From Cyclobacteriaceae bacterium (lineage in GTDB: Bacteria > Bacteroidota > Bacteroidia > Cytophagales > Cyclobacteriaceae): a stretch of DNA of 64,000 nucleotides. The stretch covers positions 62,001 to 126,000 of the forward strand of contig JAEUUA010000026.1 in the NCBI GenBank assembly GCA_016787755.1, written 5' to 3'. Of the stretch, positions 42,941 through 52,163 are shown in pieces. The notes under the pieces are model-generated. The model was given only the letters and a program-made list of their open reading frames with translations. It was not told where the DNA came from and searched no databases. The number at the start of each line of letters is the position of its first letter. Positions within the stretch are counted from its first letter, which is position 1. The translations under genes were made by a program, and so were the position numbers.

Positions 42941-43038
42941 AAGGTGCAAGGTTGTCTGTGGATAATAATTACCTGAAATTTGCACGTAGAATTTTAGGAA
43001 AAGACAATTTTGTCTATCTTAGGAAAACCTTTTAGCTG

Positions 43039-44448
43039 ATGGCCCAAGAATTCAGAAAGAGACAGGAGGAGGAGGAGTTGATCAAGCGATACGAAGAGAA
43101 TCTTAAACATAATCATGCCGAGTTTTTCGACATTGATTCTTACGAAACAATCATTGGTTATTACCTTGAGAAAAGTAAATTTAAACGCGCATTGGTTGTT
43201 GTTGAACAAGCCATTGAGCAGTTTCCATTCTCTACAGATTTGCTTACTGTAAAAGCACAGATCTTTACTAACCTTGAGCGATACGATGAAGCACTCGATC
43301 TTTTGGATCGCTCGCGCAATTTACATCCTCACGATTTAGAAATTTATTTATCCATTGGGTCCATACTATCCTTACAGGCAAAATATGAAGAAGCTATTGC
43401 GTTGTATGAAGAAGCGTTAACGTTTGCTGATGAAGAAAAAGATGAACTCTACTACAACATTGGCCTTGCGTATCAAAGCATGGAAAAATACGAGCAGGCG
43501 ATAGAAGTATATAAGTTATCAATAGAAGAAAATATCAGTCACGAAGGTTCTTTATATGAACTGGCATTTTGCTTAGATGTGATAGGTCAATTAGAAGGCA
43601 GTATCTCCTATTACAGAAAATTTATTGACGAAGATCCTTTTTCAGGAGCTGCGTGGTATAACCTCGGCATTGTTAGCAACAAGCTTGAGAAATTTGAGGA
43701 CGCCATCGAAGCATACGAATATGCGATAGCGATCGATGAAAATTTTGCCTCGGCTCATTTTAATATGGGAAACTCATATATGAATTTGGAGCAATATGAA
43801 AAGGCATTAACAGAATTTAGTAAGACCATTGAAATTGAGGGCCCAAGCCCTGAAGTATATTGCTGCATGGGTGCTGCCTATGAAAATATGAAGCAATACG
43901 AACTGGGCTTAAAGTATTTTCAAAAATCGACCAAATTAGATGCTTTGTATGATGAAGCCTGGTTTGGGGCAGGAAGCTGTCTCGAGAAACAGGAGAAGTG
44001 GTATCAAGCACTTCACTTCTTTAATAAAGCCATCAAAATAGACAGCTCCAATCCTGAATATTGGAAAGCAGCTGCGCATGCAGAATTTAAAATAGGAAAT
44101 ACGATCTCCAGTATCAGTGCCTACGAAGAAGCCAGCATATTGGGGCCAGACGACAAGGAAGTTTGGTTGAATTGGTCCTTTATATATTTTGAACAGGGTG
44201 AGCACCAGAAAGCTATTGAAATACTTCTTCAGGGAATGGATGAACAACCCGATGAACCTGAATTCTTTTATCGGATGACCATTTACCTCATCGAGTCAGG
44301 GCAATTTAAAGAAGCACTGAATTATCTCGAAAATGGATTAATTTTGGACTTTGAAGGCCATCAAGTTTTATTTGATTTCTTTCCGAAACTAGAAACACAA
44401 AAGGCCTTACAAAAGATTATTGACCAGTTTAGAAAAGACAACCCCTGA
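43039..44448 (+). CDS. Tetratricopeptide-repeat protein
   Basis: A 469-residue protein made almost entirely of TPR units, about a dozen in tandem, recognised by A..F...LY, YY.LG.AY and AI..Y..A patterns (e.g. GLAYQSMEKYEQAIEVYKLS, NLGIVSNKLEKFEDAIEAYE). There is no signal peptide or membrane helix, so a cytosolic scaffold is likely. The stop overlaps the ATG of the ComA-like gene (shared base 44448), suggesting coupled translation with it. Function unknown beyond protein-protein binding. Confidence 0.9.
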   Translation: MAQEFRKRQEEEELIKRYEENLKHNHAEFFDIDSYETIIGYYLEKSKFKRALVVVEQAIEQFPFSTDLLTVKAQIFTNLERYDEALDLLDRSRNLHPHDLEIYLSIGSILSLQAKYEEAIALYEEALTFADEEKDELYYNIGLAYQSMEKYEQAIEVYKLSIEENISHEGSLYELAFCLDVIGQLEGSISYYRKFIDEDPFSGAAWYNLGIVSNKLEKFEDAIEAYEYAIAIDENFASAHFNMGNSYMNLEQYEKALTEFSKTIEIEGPSPEVYCCMGAAYENMKQYELGLKYFQKSTKLDALYDEAWFGAGSCLEKQEKWYQALHFFNKAIKIDSSNPEYWKAAAHAEFKIGNTISSISAYEEASILGPDDKEVWLNWSFIYFEQGEHQKAIEILLQGMDEQPDEPEFFYRMTIYLIESGQFKEALNYLENGLILDFEGHQVLFDFFPKLETQKALQKIIDQFRKDNP

Positions 44449-45251
44449 TGAATTACACAATTAATAACCTACCTGAGCGTACCACTAAGCCCAGGCAAAT
44501 GGGTTTCACCATGGCAATGGACAAAGGTCTTAGCGTGCGAGAAGCCGAGGACTTTGTGAGCATTGCTGCCGATCATACAGACATTGTAAAGTTAGGATGG
44601 GCTACCAGCTATGTAACTCCAAATTTGAAAGATAAACTCAAAGTGTATAAAGAAGCGGGTATTCCTTGCTACTTTGGCGGCACTCTTTTCGAGGCTTTTA
44701 TTATTCGTGATCAGTTTGACGATTACCGCAGGGTGCTCGATAAATATAACATGTCCTTTGCCGAAGTTTCTGATGGGTCTATCGATCTTGATCATGATAA
44801 AAAACTCGACTACATTCAAAAATTATCGGAACAAGTAACTGTACTTTCTGAAGTAGGCTCCAAAGATGCGGATAAGATCATTCCACCTTATAAGTGGATT
44901 GAACTGATGCAAAAAGAATTGGATGCCGGTGCCTGGAAAGTAATTGGTGAAGCGCGTGAGGGGGGTAATGTGGGTTTGTTTCGCTCTTCCGGTGAAGTTC
45001 GGTCTGGGTTAGTACAAGAAATTCTAACTAAGATCCCTTTCGAACGAATTATTTGGGAAGCACCCCAAAAAGCGCAGCAAGTTTGGTTTATTAAATTGCT
45101 TGGCGCGAATGTGAATTTAGGGAACATCTCTCCAAACGAAGTAATTCCATTGGAAACAATCCGATTAGGTTTGCGAGGCGACACTTTCCTGCATTTCCTT
45201 GGCCTAGAACGGAAAAAAGACAACTCCACTCCTCCTTTTTACGCAGACTAG
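44448..45251 (+). CDS. comA: Phosphosulfolactate synthase-like protein (ComA family)
   Basis: A 267-residue TIM-barrel protein that matches ComA: DIVKLGWATSY near the start, FAEVSDGSIDL and EVGSKDA in the middle, and EAREGGNVGL and WEAPQKAQQVWFI near the end. ComA adds sulfite to phosphoenolpyruvate to give phosphosulfolactate, the first step to coenzyme M in methanogens. Bacterial relatives are thought to feed sulfolactate or sulfonolipid pathways. No comB or comC is adjacent. It starts inside the last codon of the TPR gene and is followed eight bases later by a DUF368 gene. Confidence 0.88.
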   Translation: MNYTINNLPERTTKPRQMGFTMAMDKGLSVREAEDFVSIAADHTDIVKLGWATSYVTPNLKDKLKVYKEAGIPCYFGGTLFEAFIIRDQFDDYRRVLDKYNMSFAEVSDGSIDLDHDKKLDYIQKLSEQVTVLSEVGSKDADKIIPPYKWIELMQKELDAGAWKVIGEAREGGNVGLFRSSGEVRSGLVQEILTKIPFERIIWEAPQKAQQVWFIKLLGANVNLGNISPNEVIPLETIRLGLRGDTFLHFLGLERKKDNSTPPFYAD

Positions 45252-45258
45252 TCGATTC

Positions 45259-46197
45259 TTGAGAACTACCAAAGACTATCTTCTCCTGTTTCTTAAGGGC
45301 ATGGGCATGGGTGCTGCAGACACCGTGCCGGGTGTATCAGGTGGCACTGTTGCATTTATCACAGGAATCTATGAAGAGTTGATTGCCTCCATTAACAAGA
45401 TTGATATGGAGGCTTTCCGACTATTGACTAAAATGAACATTGGCATGTTCTGGAAAAAAATCAATGGAAATTTTCTTCTTGCATTAGTGAGTGGAATATT
45501 CGTGAGCTTACTTTCATTGGCTCGATTGATGACGTACTTATTAGGTAAACATCCCATTTTAATCTGGTCTTTTTTCTTTGGATTAATTTTGGTTTCTTCT
45601 CCCCTTATCATGCGCAACATCACCAAGTGGAGCGTAAGTTCTGTGTTAACCTTTATAGTAGGAATTATCATTGCCTACTTTATCACTATCGTATCCCCAG
45701 CAGAAACTCCCTCCGGTTACCTATTCATTTTCCTTTGCGGAGTGCTTGCTATTTGTGCCATGATTTTACCAGGCATCTCGGGCGCTTTTATTTTGCTGCT
45801 TTTAGGAAAATACGAGTTTATGATCAATGCGCTCATCGATTTCAACATTCCTGTAATTATTGTTTTCATTTTAGGCTGTGTTTTAGGCTTATTAGGCTTT
45901 TCCCGATTTTTAAATTGGATTTTAACGCATTATCGGTTTCCTACATTAGCTTTGCTCGCTGGCTTTATGATCGGATCCTTAAACAAAGTGTGGCCGTGGA
46001 AAGAAGTAATTTCGTTCCGAATTAATCAGGATGGTAACCAAGTTCCTGCTTTAGATAAAAGTATCTTGCCCTGGGATTATTTTACCATCACAAGTCAGGA
46101 TCCGCAAGTATTTAAGGCCATCTTGAGTGCAGCATTTGGCGTCTTCTTGGTAGTAGCTATTGAAAAAGTAGCGGCTATGTTAAAAACAAAATCGTAA
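45259..46197 (+). CDS. DUF368 integral membrane protein
   Basis: A 312-residue protein with about eight membrane helices and the DUF368 markers GMGMGAADTVPGVSGGT and LPGISGAFILLLLGKYEF. The first in-frame start is a TTG at 45259, eight bases after the comA-like stop, and the motif begins too early for the next ATG, so the TTG is accepted. DUF368 members have been linked to undecaprenyl-phosphate recycling at the membrane. This would fit the nearby cell-envelope genes, but that is general family knowledge, not shown here. Confidence 0.9.
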   Translation: MRTTKDYLLLFLKGMGMGAADTVPGVSGGTVAFITGIYEELIASINKIDMEAFRLLTKMNIGMFWKKINGNFLLALVSGIFVSLLSLARLMTYLLGKHPILIWSFFFGLILVSSPLIMRNITKWSVSSVLTFIVGIIIAYFITIVSPAETPSGYLFIFLCGVLAICAMILPGISGAFILLLLGKYEFMINALIDFNIPVIIVFILGCVLGLLGFSRFLNWILTHYRFPTLALLAGFMIGSLNKVWPWKEVISFRINQDGNQVPALDKSILPWDYFTITSQDPQVFKAILSAAFGVFLVVAIEKVAAMLKTKS

Positions 46198-46201
46198 AAA
46201 C

Positions 46202-46945
46202 ATGGAAAAGAAATTTGGACTTATTGGAGCAACCGTGAGTCATTCATTTTCAAAATCATATTTTGATGAGAAATTTTTTAGAGAAGGACTTCGAGATTGT
46301 CATTATGACTTATACTCATTGGCAGACATTGAAGGAATAAAAAAGCTGTTGGATGAAAATCCTGAATTGGCGGGCCTTAACGTTACCATTCCCTACAAAG
46401 AGCAGGTAATAAAATTTCTTTCTGATATTGATGCAGATGCCCGTAGTATTGGGGCTGTTAATGTAATTAAAATCCAAAACGGAAAACTGACCGGTTATAA
46501 TACGGATAGTGATGCCTTTTATGAATCGCTTGGAAAATGGATTGAAGGCAAAAATGTCTCAAAAGCGTTGATCTTGGGAACGGGTGGGTCATCCAAAGCT
46601 GTACAACAAGCACTAAAAAAGCTTTCTGTTTCGTTCGAATTAGTTTCACGCGAAAAAAGCAAAGGACAACACACGTATGAAAGTTTGGAGAAGGATGGCA
46701 CGCCAATCTCCGAAGCGAACCTCATTATTAATACCAGCCCATTGGGTATGTCTCCAAATACAAATACCTTTCCTCCCATTGACTATGAATTACTGACGTC
46801 TGAGCATTACGTATACGATCTGATTTATAATCCTGCCCGCACTGTGTTTCTTCAAAAAGCCGAAATGCGGAATGCGCATATAAAAAACGGCCTGGAAATG
46901 CTTCATATTCAAGCGGAAAAAGCATGGGCGATTTGGAATAATTAA
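46202..46945 (+). CDS. aroE: Shikimate dehydrogenase AroE
   Basis: A 247-residue shikimate dehydrogenase (3-dehydroshikimate to shikimate, NADPH). Substrate-site residues are GATVSHSFSKS (9-19), the catalytic Lys66 (NVTIPYKEQV) and Asp102 (NTDSDAF). The Rossmann loop is GTGGSSKAV (126-134). The chain is on the short side but all motifs are present. It starts four bases after the DUF368 stop and ends the plus-strand run, followed by uvrB 97 bases later. Confidence 0.95.
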   Translation: MEKKFGLIGATVSHSFSKSYFDEKFFREGLRDCHYDLYSLADIEGIKKLLDENPELAGLNVTIPYKEQVIKFLSDIDADARSIGAVNVIKIQNGKLTGYNTDSDAFYESLGKWIEGKNVSKALILGTGGSSKAVQQALKKLSVSFELVSREKSKGQHTYESLEKDGTPISEANLIINTSPLGMSPNTNTFPPIDYELLTSEHYVYDLIYNPARTVFLQKAEMRNAHIKNGLEMLHIQAEKAWAIWNN

Positions 46946-47042
46946 TTTTCGGGTGTTTTTATAGGGCATCTGCTTAGCCGTTGGACAAATCAACTTACCC
47001 ATCTGTTATTCGTTTAGTTAAATACCGTTAACTTTCCGGTTC

Positions 47043-49064
47043 ATGGATTTTAATCTCACGAGCGAATATGTTCCCACTGGCGATCAGCCTTCGGCAATAA
47101 AAAAATTAGTCACCAGTTTGGCGGAGGGTGAACAGCACCAGACTTTGTTGGGTGTTACCGGGTCAGGAAAAACATTTACCATTGCCAACGTAATTGCCCA
47201 AATCAACAGGCCCACACTTATCCTGAGCCACAACAAAACACTTGCTGCTCAACTGTATGGAGAGTTCAAGCAATTCTTCCCAGAAAATGCAGTTGAATAC
47301 TTTATTTCCTATTACGATTATTACCAGCCTGAAGCATTTATCCCTTCTTCCAACCTATACATTGAAAAAGATCTTTCCATTAACGAAGAAATTGAAAAAT
47401 TAAGACTTAGTGCAACTTCTTCGCTCCTTAGTGGACGCAGGGATGTGTTGGTAGTAGCTTCCGTTTCTTGCATTTATGGCATTGGCAATCCGGAAGAGTT
47501 TGGTAAAAATAGAATTCAACTTAAGGTGGGCGAACTCATTCCCAGGAATAAACTGCTCTTTGCCCTCGTGGATGTTCTCTATCATCGTACGGAAGTTGAA
47601 TTTAAACGTGGAACCTTTAGGGTGAAAGGAGATACAGTAGATGTCTTTCTGGCCTATGCTGATTATGCCTTGCGTATTTATTTTTTTGGTGACGAAATAG
47701 AAGCGATTCAATTGATTGATCCTCTATCTGGCAAGAAAATTTCAGATGAAAAAACGGCTGTGATCTTTCCGGCCAACTTATTTGTAACGGCTAAGGATCA
47801 ACTTCAAACTGCTATTCATGAAATTCAGGATGACATGGTGCTGCAAGTGCAAATGTTTGAATCGGAACGAAGGCATTTGGAAGCAAAGCGCTTGAAGGAA
47901 CGGACCGAATTTGATTTGGAGATGATGCGTGAGTTGGGGTATTGCAGCGGCATTGAAAACTATTCGCGTTATTTCGACAGACGAGCCGTTGGTGCACGCC
48001 CATTTTGTTTAATCGATTATTTTCCGGATGATTTTTTGATGGTCATTGACGAAAGCCACGTAACCGTTCCACAAGTAAGAGCCATGTGGGGTGGCGACCG
48101 ATCGCGTAAGGCTAATTTGGTAGATTACGGATTTCGTTTGCCCTCAGCGCTAGATAATCGCCCGCTTACCTTCAACGAGTTCGAATCTATTCTTGGGCAG
48201 ACAATCTACGTTAGTGCCACTCCCTCTGAGTATGAACTTCGTAAATCGGAAGGTGTAGTAGTAGAACAACTCATCCGGCCTACAGGGTTACTTGATCCTG
48301 AAATTGATGTGCGGCCCAGCAGAAATCAGATAGATGATTTGTTTGAAGAGATTGATGAGCGCGTACAGAAAAAAGAACGGGTACTTGTCACCACGTTAAC
48401 TAAACGGATGGCCGAAGAACTTACCAAGTTTATGGCGAGGGCTTCCATAAAATGCCGTTACATCCACTCGGAAGTAGCCACGCTTGACCGGGTAGAGATA
48501 TTGAGGGAGTTACGATTAGGAGTGTTCGATGTATTGGTGGGTGTGAACTTGCTGCGCGAAGGCCTCGATCTTCCGGAAGTTTCGCTGGTAGCGATTATGG
48601 ATGCTGATAAAGAAGGGTTTCTGCGAAATCAGCGATCCCTCGTTCAAACCATTGGCCGTGCCGCCCGCAATGAAAATGGAAAGGTAATTATGTATGCGGA
48701 TAAAATTACCGAGTCCATGCAACAAGCTATTGATGAAACCAACCGAAGAAGACAAATTCAAATTGACTATAACCTGGCCAATGGAATAACACCAAAGACC
48801 ATAATCCGGTCGAAAGACTCCATTCTTGGGCAAACCAAAGTGGCAGATTCTAAAAAAACAAAACGCTATTACATTGAAGAGGAGGAGAAATCTCTCGCGG
48901 CCGATCCGGTAGTGGCTTATCTCTCCAAAGATGAACTTAATAAATTAGCGGATCGTACCCGCAAAGCCATGGAGAAAGCAGCCAAAGAACTTGAATTTAT
49001 GGAGGCTGCTCGCTTACGAGATGAGTACCTGGCCATTCAAAAAATGATTGAAGAGAAAAATTAA
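47043..49064 (+). CDS. uvrB: Excinuclease ABC subunit B (UvrB)
   Basis: The 673-residue nucleotide-excision repair helicase-like subunit that loads on damaged DNA with UvrA and recruits UvrC. Walker A GVTGSGKT is at 37-44. The YFISYYDYYQPEA beta-hairpin region follows, then VIDESHV, VGVNLLREGLDLPEVSL and QTIGRAARN helicase motifs. A C-terminal UVR domain (LEFMEAARLRDEYLAI) is present. Full length and intact, with no uvrA or uvrC nearby. Confidence 0.98.
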   Translation: MDFNLTSEYVPTGDQPSAIKKLVTSLAEGEQHQTLLGVTGSGKTFTIANVIAQINRPTLILSHNKTLAAQLYGEFKQFFPENAVEYFISYYDYYQPEAFIPSSNLYIEKDLSINEEIEKLRLSATSSLLSGRRDVLVVASVSCIYGIGNPEEFGKNRIQLKVGELIPRNKLLFALVDVLYHRTEVEFKRGTFRVKGDTVDVFLAYADYALRIYFFGDEIEAIQLIDPLSGKKISDEKTAVIFPANLFVTAKDQLQTAIHEIQDDMVLQVQMFESERRHLEAKRLKERTEFDLEMMRELGYCSGIENYSRYFDRRAVGARPFCLIDYFPDDFLMVIDESHVTVPQVRAMWGGDRSRKANLVDYGFRLPSALDNRPLTFNEFESILGQTIYVSATPSEYELRKSEGVVVEQLIRPTGLLDPEIDVRPSRNQIDDLFEEIDERVQKKERVLVTTLTKRMAEELTKFMARASIKCRYIHSEVATLDRVEILRELRLGVFDVLVGVNLLREGLDLPEVSLVAIMDADKEGFLRNQRSLVQTIGRAARNENGKVIMYADKITESMQQAIDETNRRRQIQIDYNLANGITPKTIIRSKDSILGQTKVADSKKTKRYYIEEEEKSLAADPVVAYLSKDELNKLADRTRKAMEKAAKELEFMEAARLRDEYLAIQKMIEEKN

Positions 49065-49077
49065 TTTCCGTATAAGC

Positions 49078-49509
49078 ATGAACAAAAATAGATTCCTAGT
49101 CATTTTCATTTTATTAGCCTCATTTACTTTACACGCACAAAGCAGTACTGATATTTTAGTAGGTGGTGGTTTTGATTTGATTAAAACAGACAATAACCAA
49201 CTATTTGACAAGGCTCAAATTGGTTTGGAGGCTCATTATTTTGTTGTCCGAAATTTTGCTGCCGGTGCTGGCTTTGAAATATGGCCGCAGCAAAAAAGTT
49301 CTTTCATGATGGGCATGCGTTGGTACGCACTTGATCATGTGTTTGTTCGCGCGCGCGGATTAATTGGCGCTAATGATGTTTCAATTGGAGGAGGTTGGGC
49401 AAAGCCCATAAAAGAAAATTGGCGTTTTGAGGCGATGGGTGATTTTTATGTAGCTGATACTGAATTTGCCATTCGGGTAGGAGTGAGTTACATTATTAAG
49501 AAGAAGTAA
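49078..49509 (+). CDS. Probable outer-membrane beta-barrel protein
   Basis: The ATG at 49078 gives 143 residues (the frame begins at 49048, inside uvrB). The signal MNKNRFLVIFILLASFTLHAQ is followed by eight short amphipathic strands with glycines at turns (TDILVGGGFDLIKT, AGAGFEIWPQQ, FMMGMRWYALDHVFVRARGLI), ending EFAIRVGVSYIIKKK, a barrel-type C-terminal strand followed by a basic tail. It resembles small OmpW/opacity-like barrels. The function is not assignable. Confidence 0.75.
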   Translation: MNKNRFLVIFILLASFTLHAQSSTDILVGGGFDLIKTDNNQLFDKAQIGLEAHYFVVRNFAAGAGFEIWPQQKSSFMMGMRWYALDHVFVRARGLIGANDVSIGGGWAKPIKENWRFEAMGDFYVADTEFAIRVGVSYIIKKK

Positions 49510-49544
49510 TAAGCAGATTGTACATGTCTTATAATCTTTAAGAT

Positions 49545-50020
49545 ATGAGTCAAATTAAAATCGTGACAAATCAATTTGCAACACTTTATAATGGAGAGCC
49601 GTGGTATGGCAACTCCATAGCAAGGATTCTGGAGAACATACCTGAAGAAAGTGCTTTTTGGAAACCCACAGAAGGAGCTCACGCGATTGCGCAAATAGTA
49701 TGGCACATGATTTACTGGCGACAATCACTTGCTAAAAAACCGGAAAATGATTTGGAGTATAAATCATCCATGAAAGTGAAGACAATTGGAGAACCACTGA
49801 AAATTTAAAGCTATTAGGATGGAAAAAGTTACTTGATCAGTTTAAAGAATCGCAGGATAAGATTGTAAATCTCTTACAGAAAAAAGATGATTCATTTTTA
49901 GAAAAACCATATTCAAAGACTGCCACAATACATGAACTCATCAAAGGCATTATTCAACATGATATCTATCACCTTGGCCAGATAGCTTATATAAAAAGTA
50001 TTTATCCAAAAGAAAAATAA
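49545..50020 (+). pseudogene. DinB-family protein split by a frameshift
   Basis: The first part, 49545-49808, gives MSQIKIVTNQFATLYNGEP with the DinB helix (IAQIVWHMIYWR). It stops early after EYKSS.... The continuation in the next frame from about 49775 reads SEDNWRTTENLKLLGWKKLL, then GIIQHDIYHLGQIAYIK and TAA at 50018-50020. That is the missing half of a DinB four-helix protein with its metal-binding histidines. A single missing base near 49765-49775 explains the split. It could be mutation or sequencing error. DinB-like proteins are metal-dependent thiol transferases or of unknown function. Confidence 0.82.
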
Positions 50021-50205
50021 TTGCTAGCCCTTCAAAATTATTTTTCTTTGATTTGATCAATTGCAGTCAAGGATAACAACAATTATTTAGTATCTTTTCC
50101 CAGCCCTTTTCTGGTACAAGAAGCTGGTCCTACTCTTCATCATGACTCATCCGCTTTTCTCAAGTTGTCATTGAGTTTAATCTAATACTTCAAATAATAA
50201 TGCTT

Positions 50206-50243
50206 AAAAAAAAGAGGCTGTGAAATCACATCCTCTTTTTTTT
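50206..50243. terminator. Bidirectional intrinsic terminator
   Basis: GAGG-C-TGTGA and TCACA-T-CCTC (50214-50235) form a stem with one C/T mismatch, flanked by seven or eight A bases on the left and T bases on the right. It lies between the convergent DinB-family and superoxide dismutase genes, and can end both transcripts. Confidence 0.85.
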
Positions 50244-50259
50244 ATTAACACCGAGTTAA

Positions 50260-50859
50260 TTACTTAAATCGCTTAGCCACTTCACTCCAGTTTACCACAT
50301 TCCAAAACGCAGCACAGTAATCAGGCCTGCGGTTTTGATAGTTCAAGTAGTAGGCATGCTCCCACACATCCAATCCCAATAAGGGGGTTCCTTTAACTTC
50401 CGCAACATCCATCAAAGGATTGTCTTGATTGGGTGTTGAAGTAATTGCAAGTTTGCCTGAAGCATCCTTAATCAACCAAGCCCAACCCGAACCAAAGCGC
50501 CCGGCAGCGGCCGCATTGAATTTTGTCTTAAATTCATCAAACGTTCCGAAAGCAGCACTAATAGCATCTGCTAAAGCACCTGTTGGTTGACCACCAGCAT
50601 TTGCTGCCATGCTTGTCCAGAACAATGAGTGATTATAATGTCCGCCCCCATTATTGCGAACAGCCACCGGGTACTTGGAAATATTCTTGCATATCTCTTC
50701 AATACTAAGATTTTCTTCCGGTTTTCCGGCAACGGCATTATTTAAATTAGTAACATAAGCGTTGTGATGTTTGCCGTGGTGAATTTCCATGGTGCGGGCA
50801 TCAATATGTGGCTCCAAAGCATTGAATGCATAGGGCAGTGCGGGAAGTGTAAAGGCCAT
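50260..50859 (-). CDS. Iron/manganese superoxide dismutase
   Basis: From the ATG at 50859 the protein has 199 residues. The frame continues 16 codons upstream, but MAFTLPALPYAFNALEPHID is the normal N-terminus. The metal ligands are His27 and His77, Asp164 and His168 (DVWEHAYY). Gly73 and Gln145 fit the manganese-type second shell more than the iron-type, so a Mn or cambialistic enzyme is likely. No signal peptide, hence cytosolic protection against superoxide. A TATATTTG -7-like element is at 50891-50898 on the minus strand. It is the only gene of its transcript. Confidence 0.95.
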   Translation of the reverse strand: MAFTLPALPYAFNALEPHIDARTMEIHHGKHHNAYVTNLNNAVAGKPEENLSIEEICKNISKYPVAVRNNGGGHYNHSLFWTSMAANAGGQPTGALADAISAAFGTFDEFKTKFNAAAAGRFGSGWAWLIKDASGKLAITSTPNQDNPLMDVAEVKGTPLLGLDVWEHAYYLNYQNRRPDYCAAFWNVVNWSEVAKRFK

Positions 50860-50890
50860 AATTATTATTTTGTTTAGTGTATTAAGAGAA

Positions 50891-50898
50891 CAAATATA
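50891..50898 (-). promoter_or_regulatory. -7 element candidate of the superoxide dismutase gene
   Basis: On the minus strand this reads TATATTTG, matching TAnnTTTG, about 32 bases before the ATG at 50859. No good TTG lies at the -33 distance. Confidence 0.4.
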
Positions 50899-50960
50899 CA
50901 CATACAACCCACGCTCAGCCTGAAAAGTTTAGTGTAACGTGGATATTTTAGGCGAGTGTA

Positions 50961-51305
50961 TTAAATTTTTCTCGCCTTATATCCTTCTTTCGTTAAGATA
51001 GCCAGCACTTTATCACGTACATCTCCTTGAATAAGGATCTCCCCATTTTTGGCAGAGCCTCCTACGCCACATTTGGTCTTCAGTAATTTTGTAAGAGTCT
51101 CCAGATCAGAATGTGTACCCACATATCCGGTTATCAGAGTTACCTGCTTTCCCGCCCGACCCGAATTGTCCATCATAACTCGCAGACTTTGTTTTGCAGG
51201 TGTCAGTGTCCCAGTCTCCTCATCTTGTTTATGGTGGTACGTAAATTCCTCACTAGTCGAATACACCACTCCTTCTCTCGCTTTCCAATTATTTTTTTTA
51301 CTCAT
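50961..51305 (-). CDS. SUI1/YciH-type translation factor
   Basis: A 114-residue protein with a variable basic N-terminus and a C-terminal SUI1 (eIF1-like) domain: LRVMMDNSGRAGKQVTLITG, then LKTKCGVGGSAKNGEILIQG and VLAILTKEGYKARKI. Bacterial YciH can act in start-site fidelity of leaderless or non-canonical messages. It starts four bases after the J-domain gene, so the two are probably one transcript. Confidence 0.94.
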   Translation of the reverse strand: MSKKNNWKAREGVVYSTSEEFTYHHKQDEETGTLTPAKQSLRVMMDNSGRAGKQVTLITGYVGTHSDLETLTKLLKTKCGVGGSAKNGEILIQGDVRDKVLAILTKEGYKARKI

Positions 51306-51309
51306 GGTC

Positions 51310-52083
51310 TTAAAAATTATGAATTTGCAGGAAGAAGAAACACAACAGGATTAGAAAAAAATTAACCACACCCAAATTAAATCTAAACTCGGTACCCTTC
51401 CAATAAAATGTTCCCAATAGGGATGTAATCAACAAAACAAGTGGGATGAATGAAAAATTTCCATAGATGGATAATAGTATCTTGGTTTTAAAGTGAGTTT
51501 GCTCATTTTCCAAAATCATGGGTACTGAAAAAATCATTGAGCTATATATGGTGATTGATGATCCTTGACGAAACTCAAGCGCAGTCTTTGGGTTCAGTGT
51601 TACACTTTCACCGTCTTCCAGGTTTAACTGAATAGATCGGTCACGCAATTCACGTTTCAATTCTAAATTGACTACCTCTCGCTTTATCTTGTCGGGAGGA
51701 AATGTATAGTCAGCGATTAACACAGCCGAGAATAACAACGCTATTCTCGAAACCATCAGTGCATACTTCAAGTTTGCTTGCATAAACTCCAAAATCTCTT
51801 TTTTTCTGGAAGATCCTGAATATGACCCTGGCGGTCGAGGTCTATAGCGTGGATCGCGATGAGCCGTTGCCGGAGCCCCGGTTAGCAATTGATCGTATTG
51901 AAATTTTAGTTGCGGATCGCTTAAAATCTCATAAGCCTCATTAATCTCTATAAAAATTGCAGCTGCTTCCCGAGAAGGGTTTTTATCAGGATGGAATTGT
52001 AAGGCTAGTTTTCGATAAGCATGCTTTATTTCATCCTCTCTGGCGTTTGTAGTAAGCCCCAATATGAAATAGTAATTTTTCAA
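51310..52083 (-). CDS. J-domain protein with membrane segments
   Basis: A 257-residue protein with an N-terminal J domain (residues 1-66, HPD at 31-33), which would stimulate DnaK. It lacks the G/F and zinc regions of DnaJ. A linker with RPRPPGSYSGSS precedes three hydrophobic segments in the C-terminal half (ALMVSRIALLFSAVLIA and others near the end, e.g. FSFIPLVLLITSLLGTFYW and FFLILLCFFFL). This suggests a membrane-tethered co-chaperone of unknown client. It is transcribed with the SUI1-type gene four bases downstream. Confidence 0.85.
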   Translation of the reverse strand: MKNYYFILGLTTNAREDEIKHAYRKLALQFHPDKNPSREAAAIFIEINEAYEILSDPQLKFQYDQLLTGAPATAHRDPRYRPRPPGSYSGSSRKKEILEFMQANLKYALMVSRIALLFSAVLIADYTFPPDKIKREVVNLELKRELRDRSIQLNLEDGESVTLNPKTALEFRQGSSITIYSSMIFSVPMILENEQTHFKTKILLSIYGNFSFIPLVLLITSLLGTFYWKGTEFRFNLGVVNFFLILLCFFFLQIHNF

Positions 52084-52109
52084 CGATCTGCCTTTAGACT
52101 AATAAAGAT

Positions 52110-52139
52110 AAAAAAAGCCTCCTGAAAAATTCAGGAGGC
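52110..52139 (-). terminator. Intrinsic terminator after the universal stress gene
   Basis: GCCTCCTGAA (52117-52126) pairs perfectly with TTCAGGAGGC (52130-52139), loop AAA. On the minus strand a T-run (complement of 52110-52116) follows. It ends the stress-protein transcript 25 bases after its stop. Confidence 0.92.
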
Positions 52140-52163
52140 CATGTAATCTTACTTCTAAAAACG

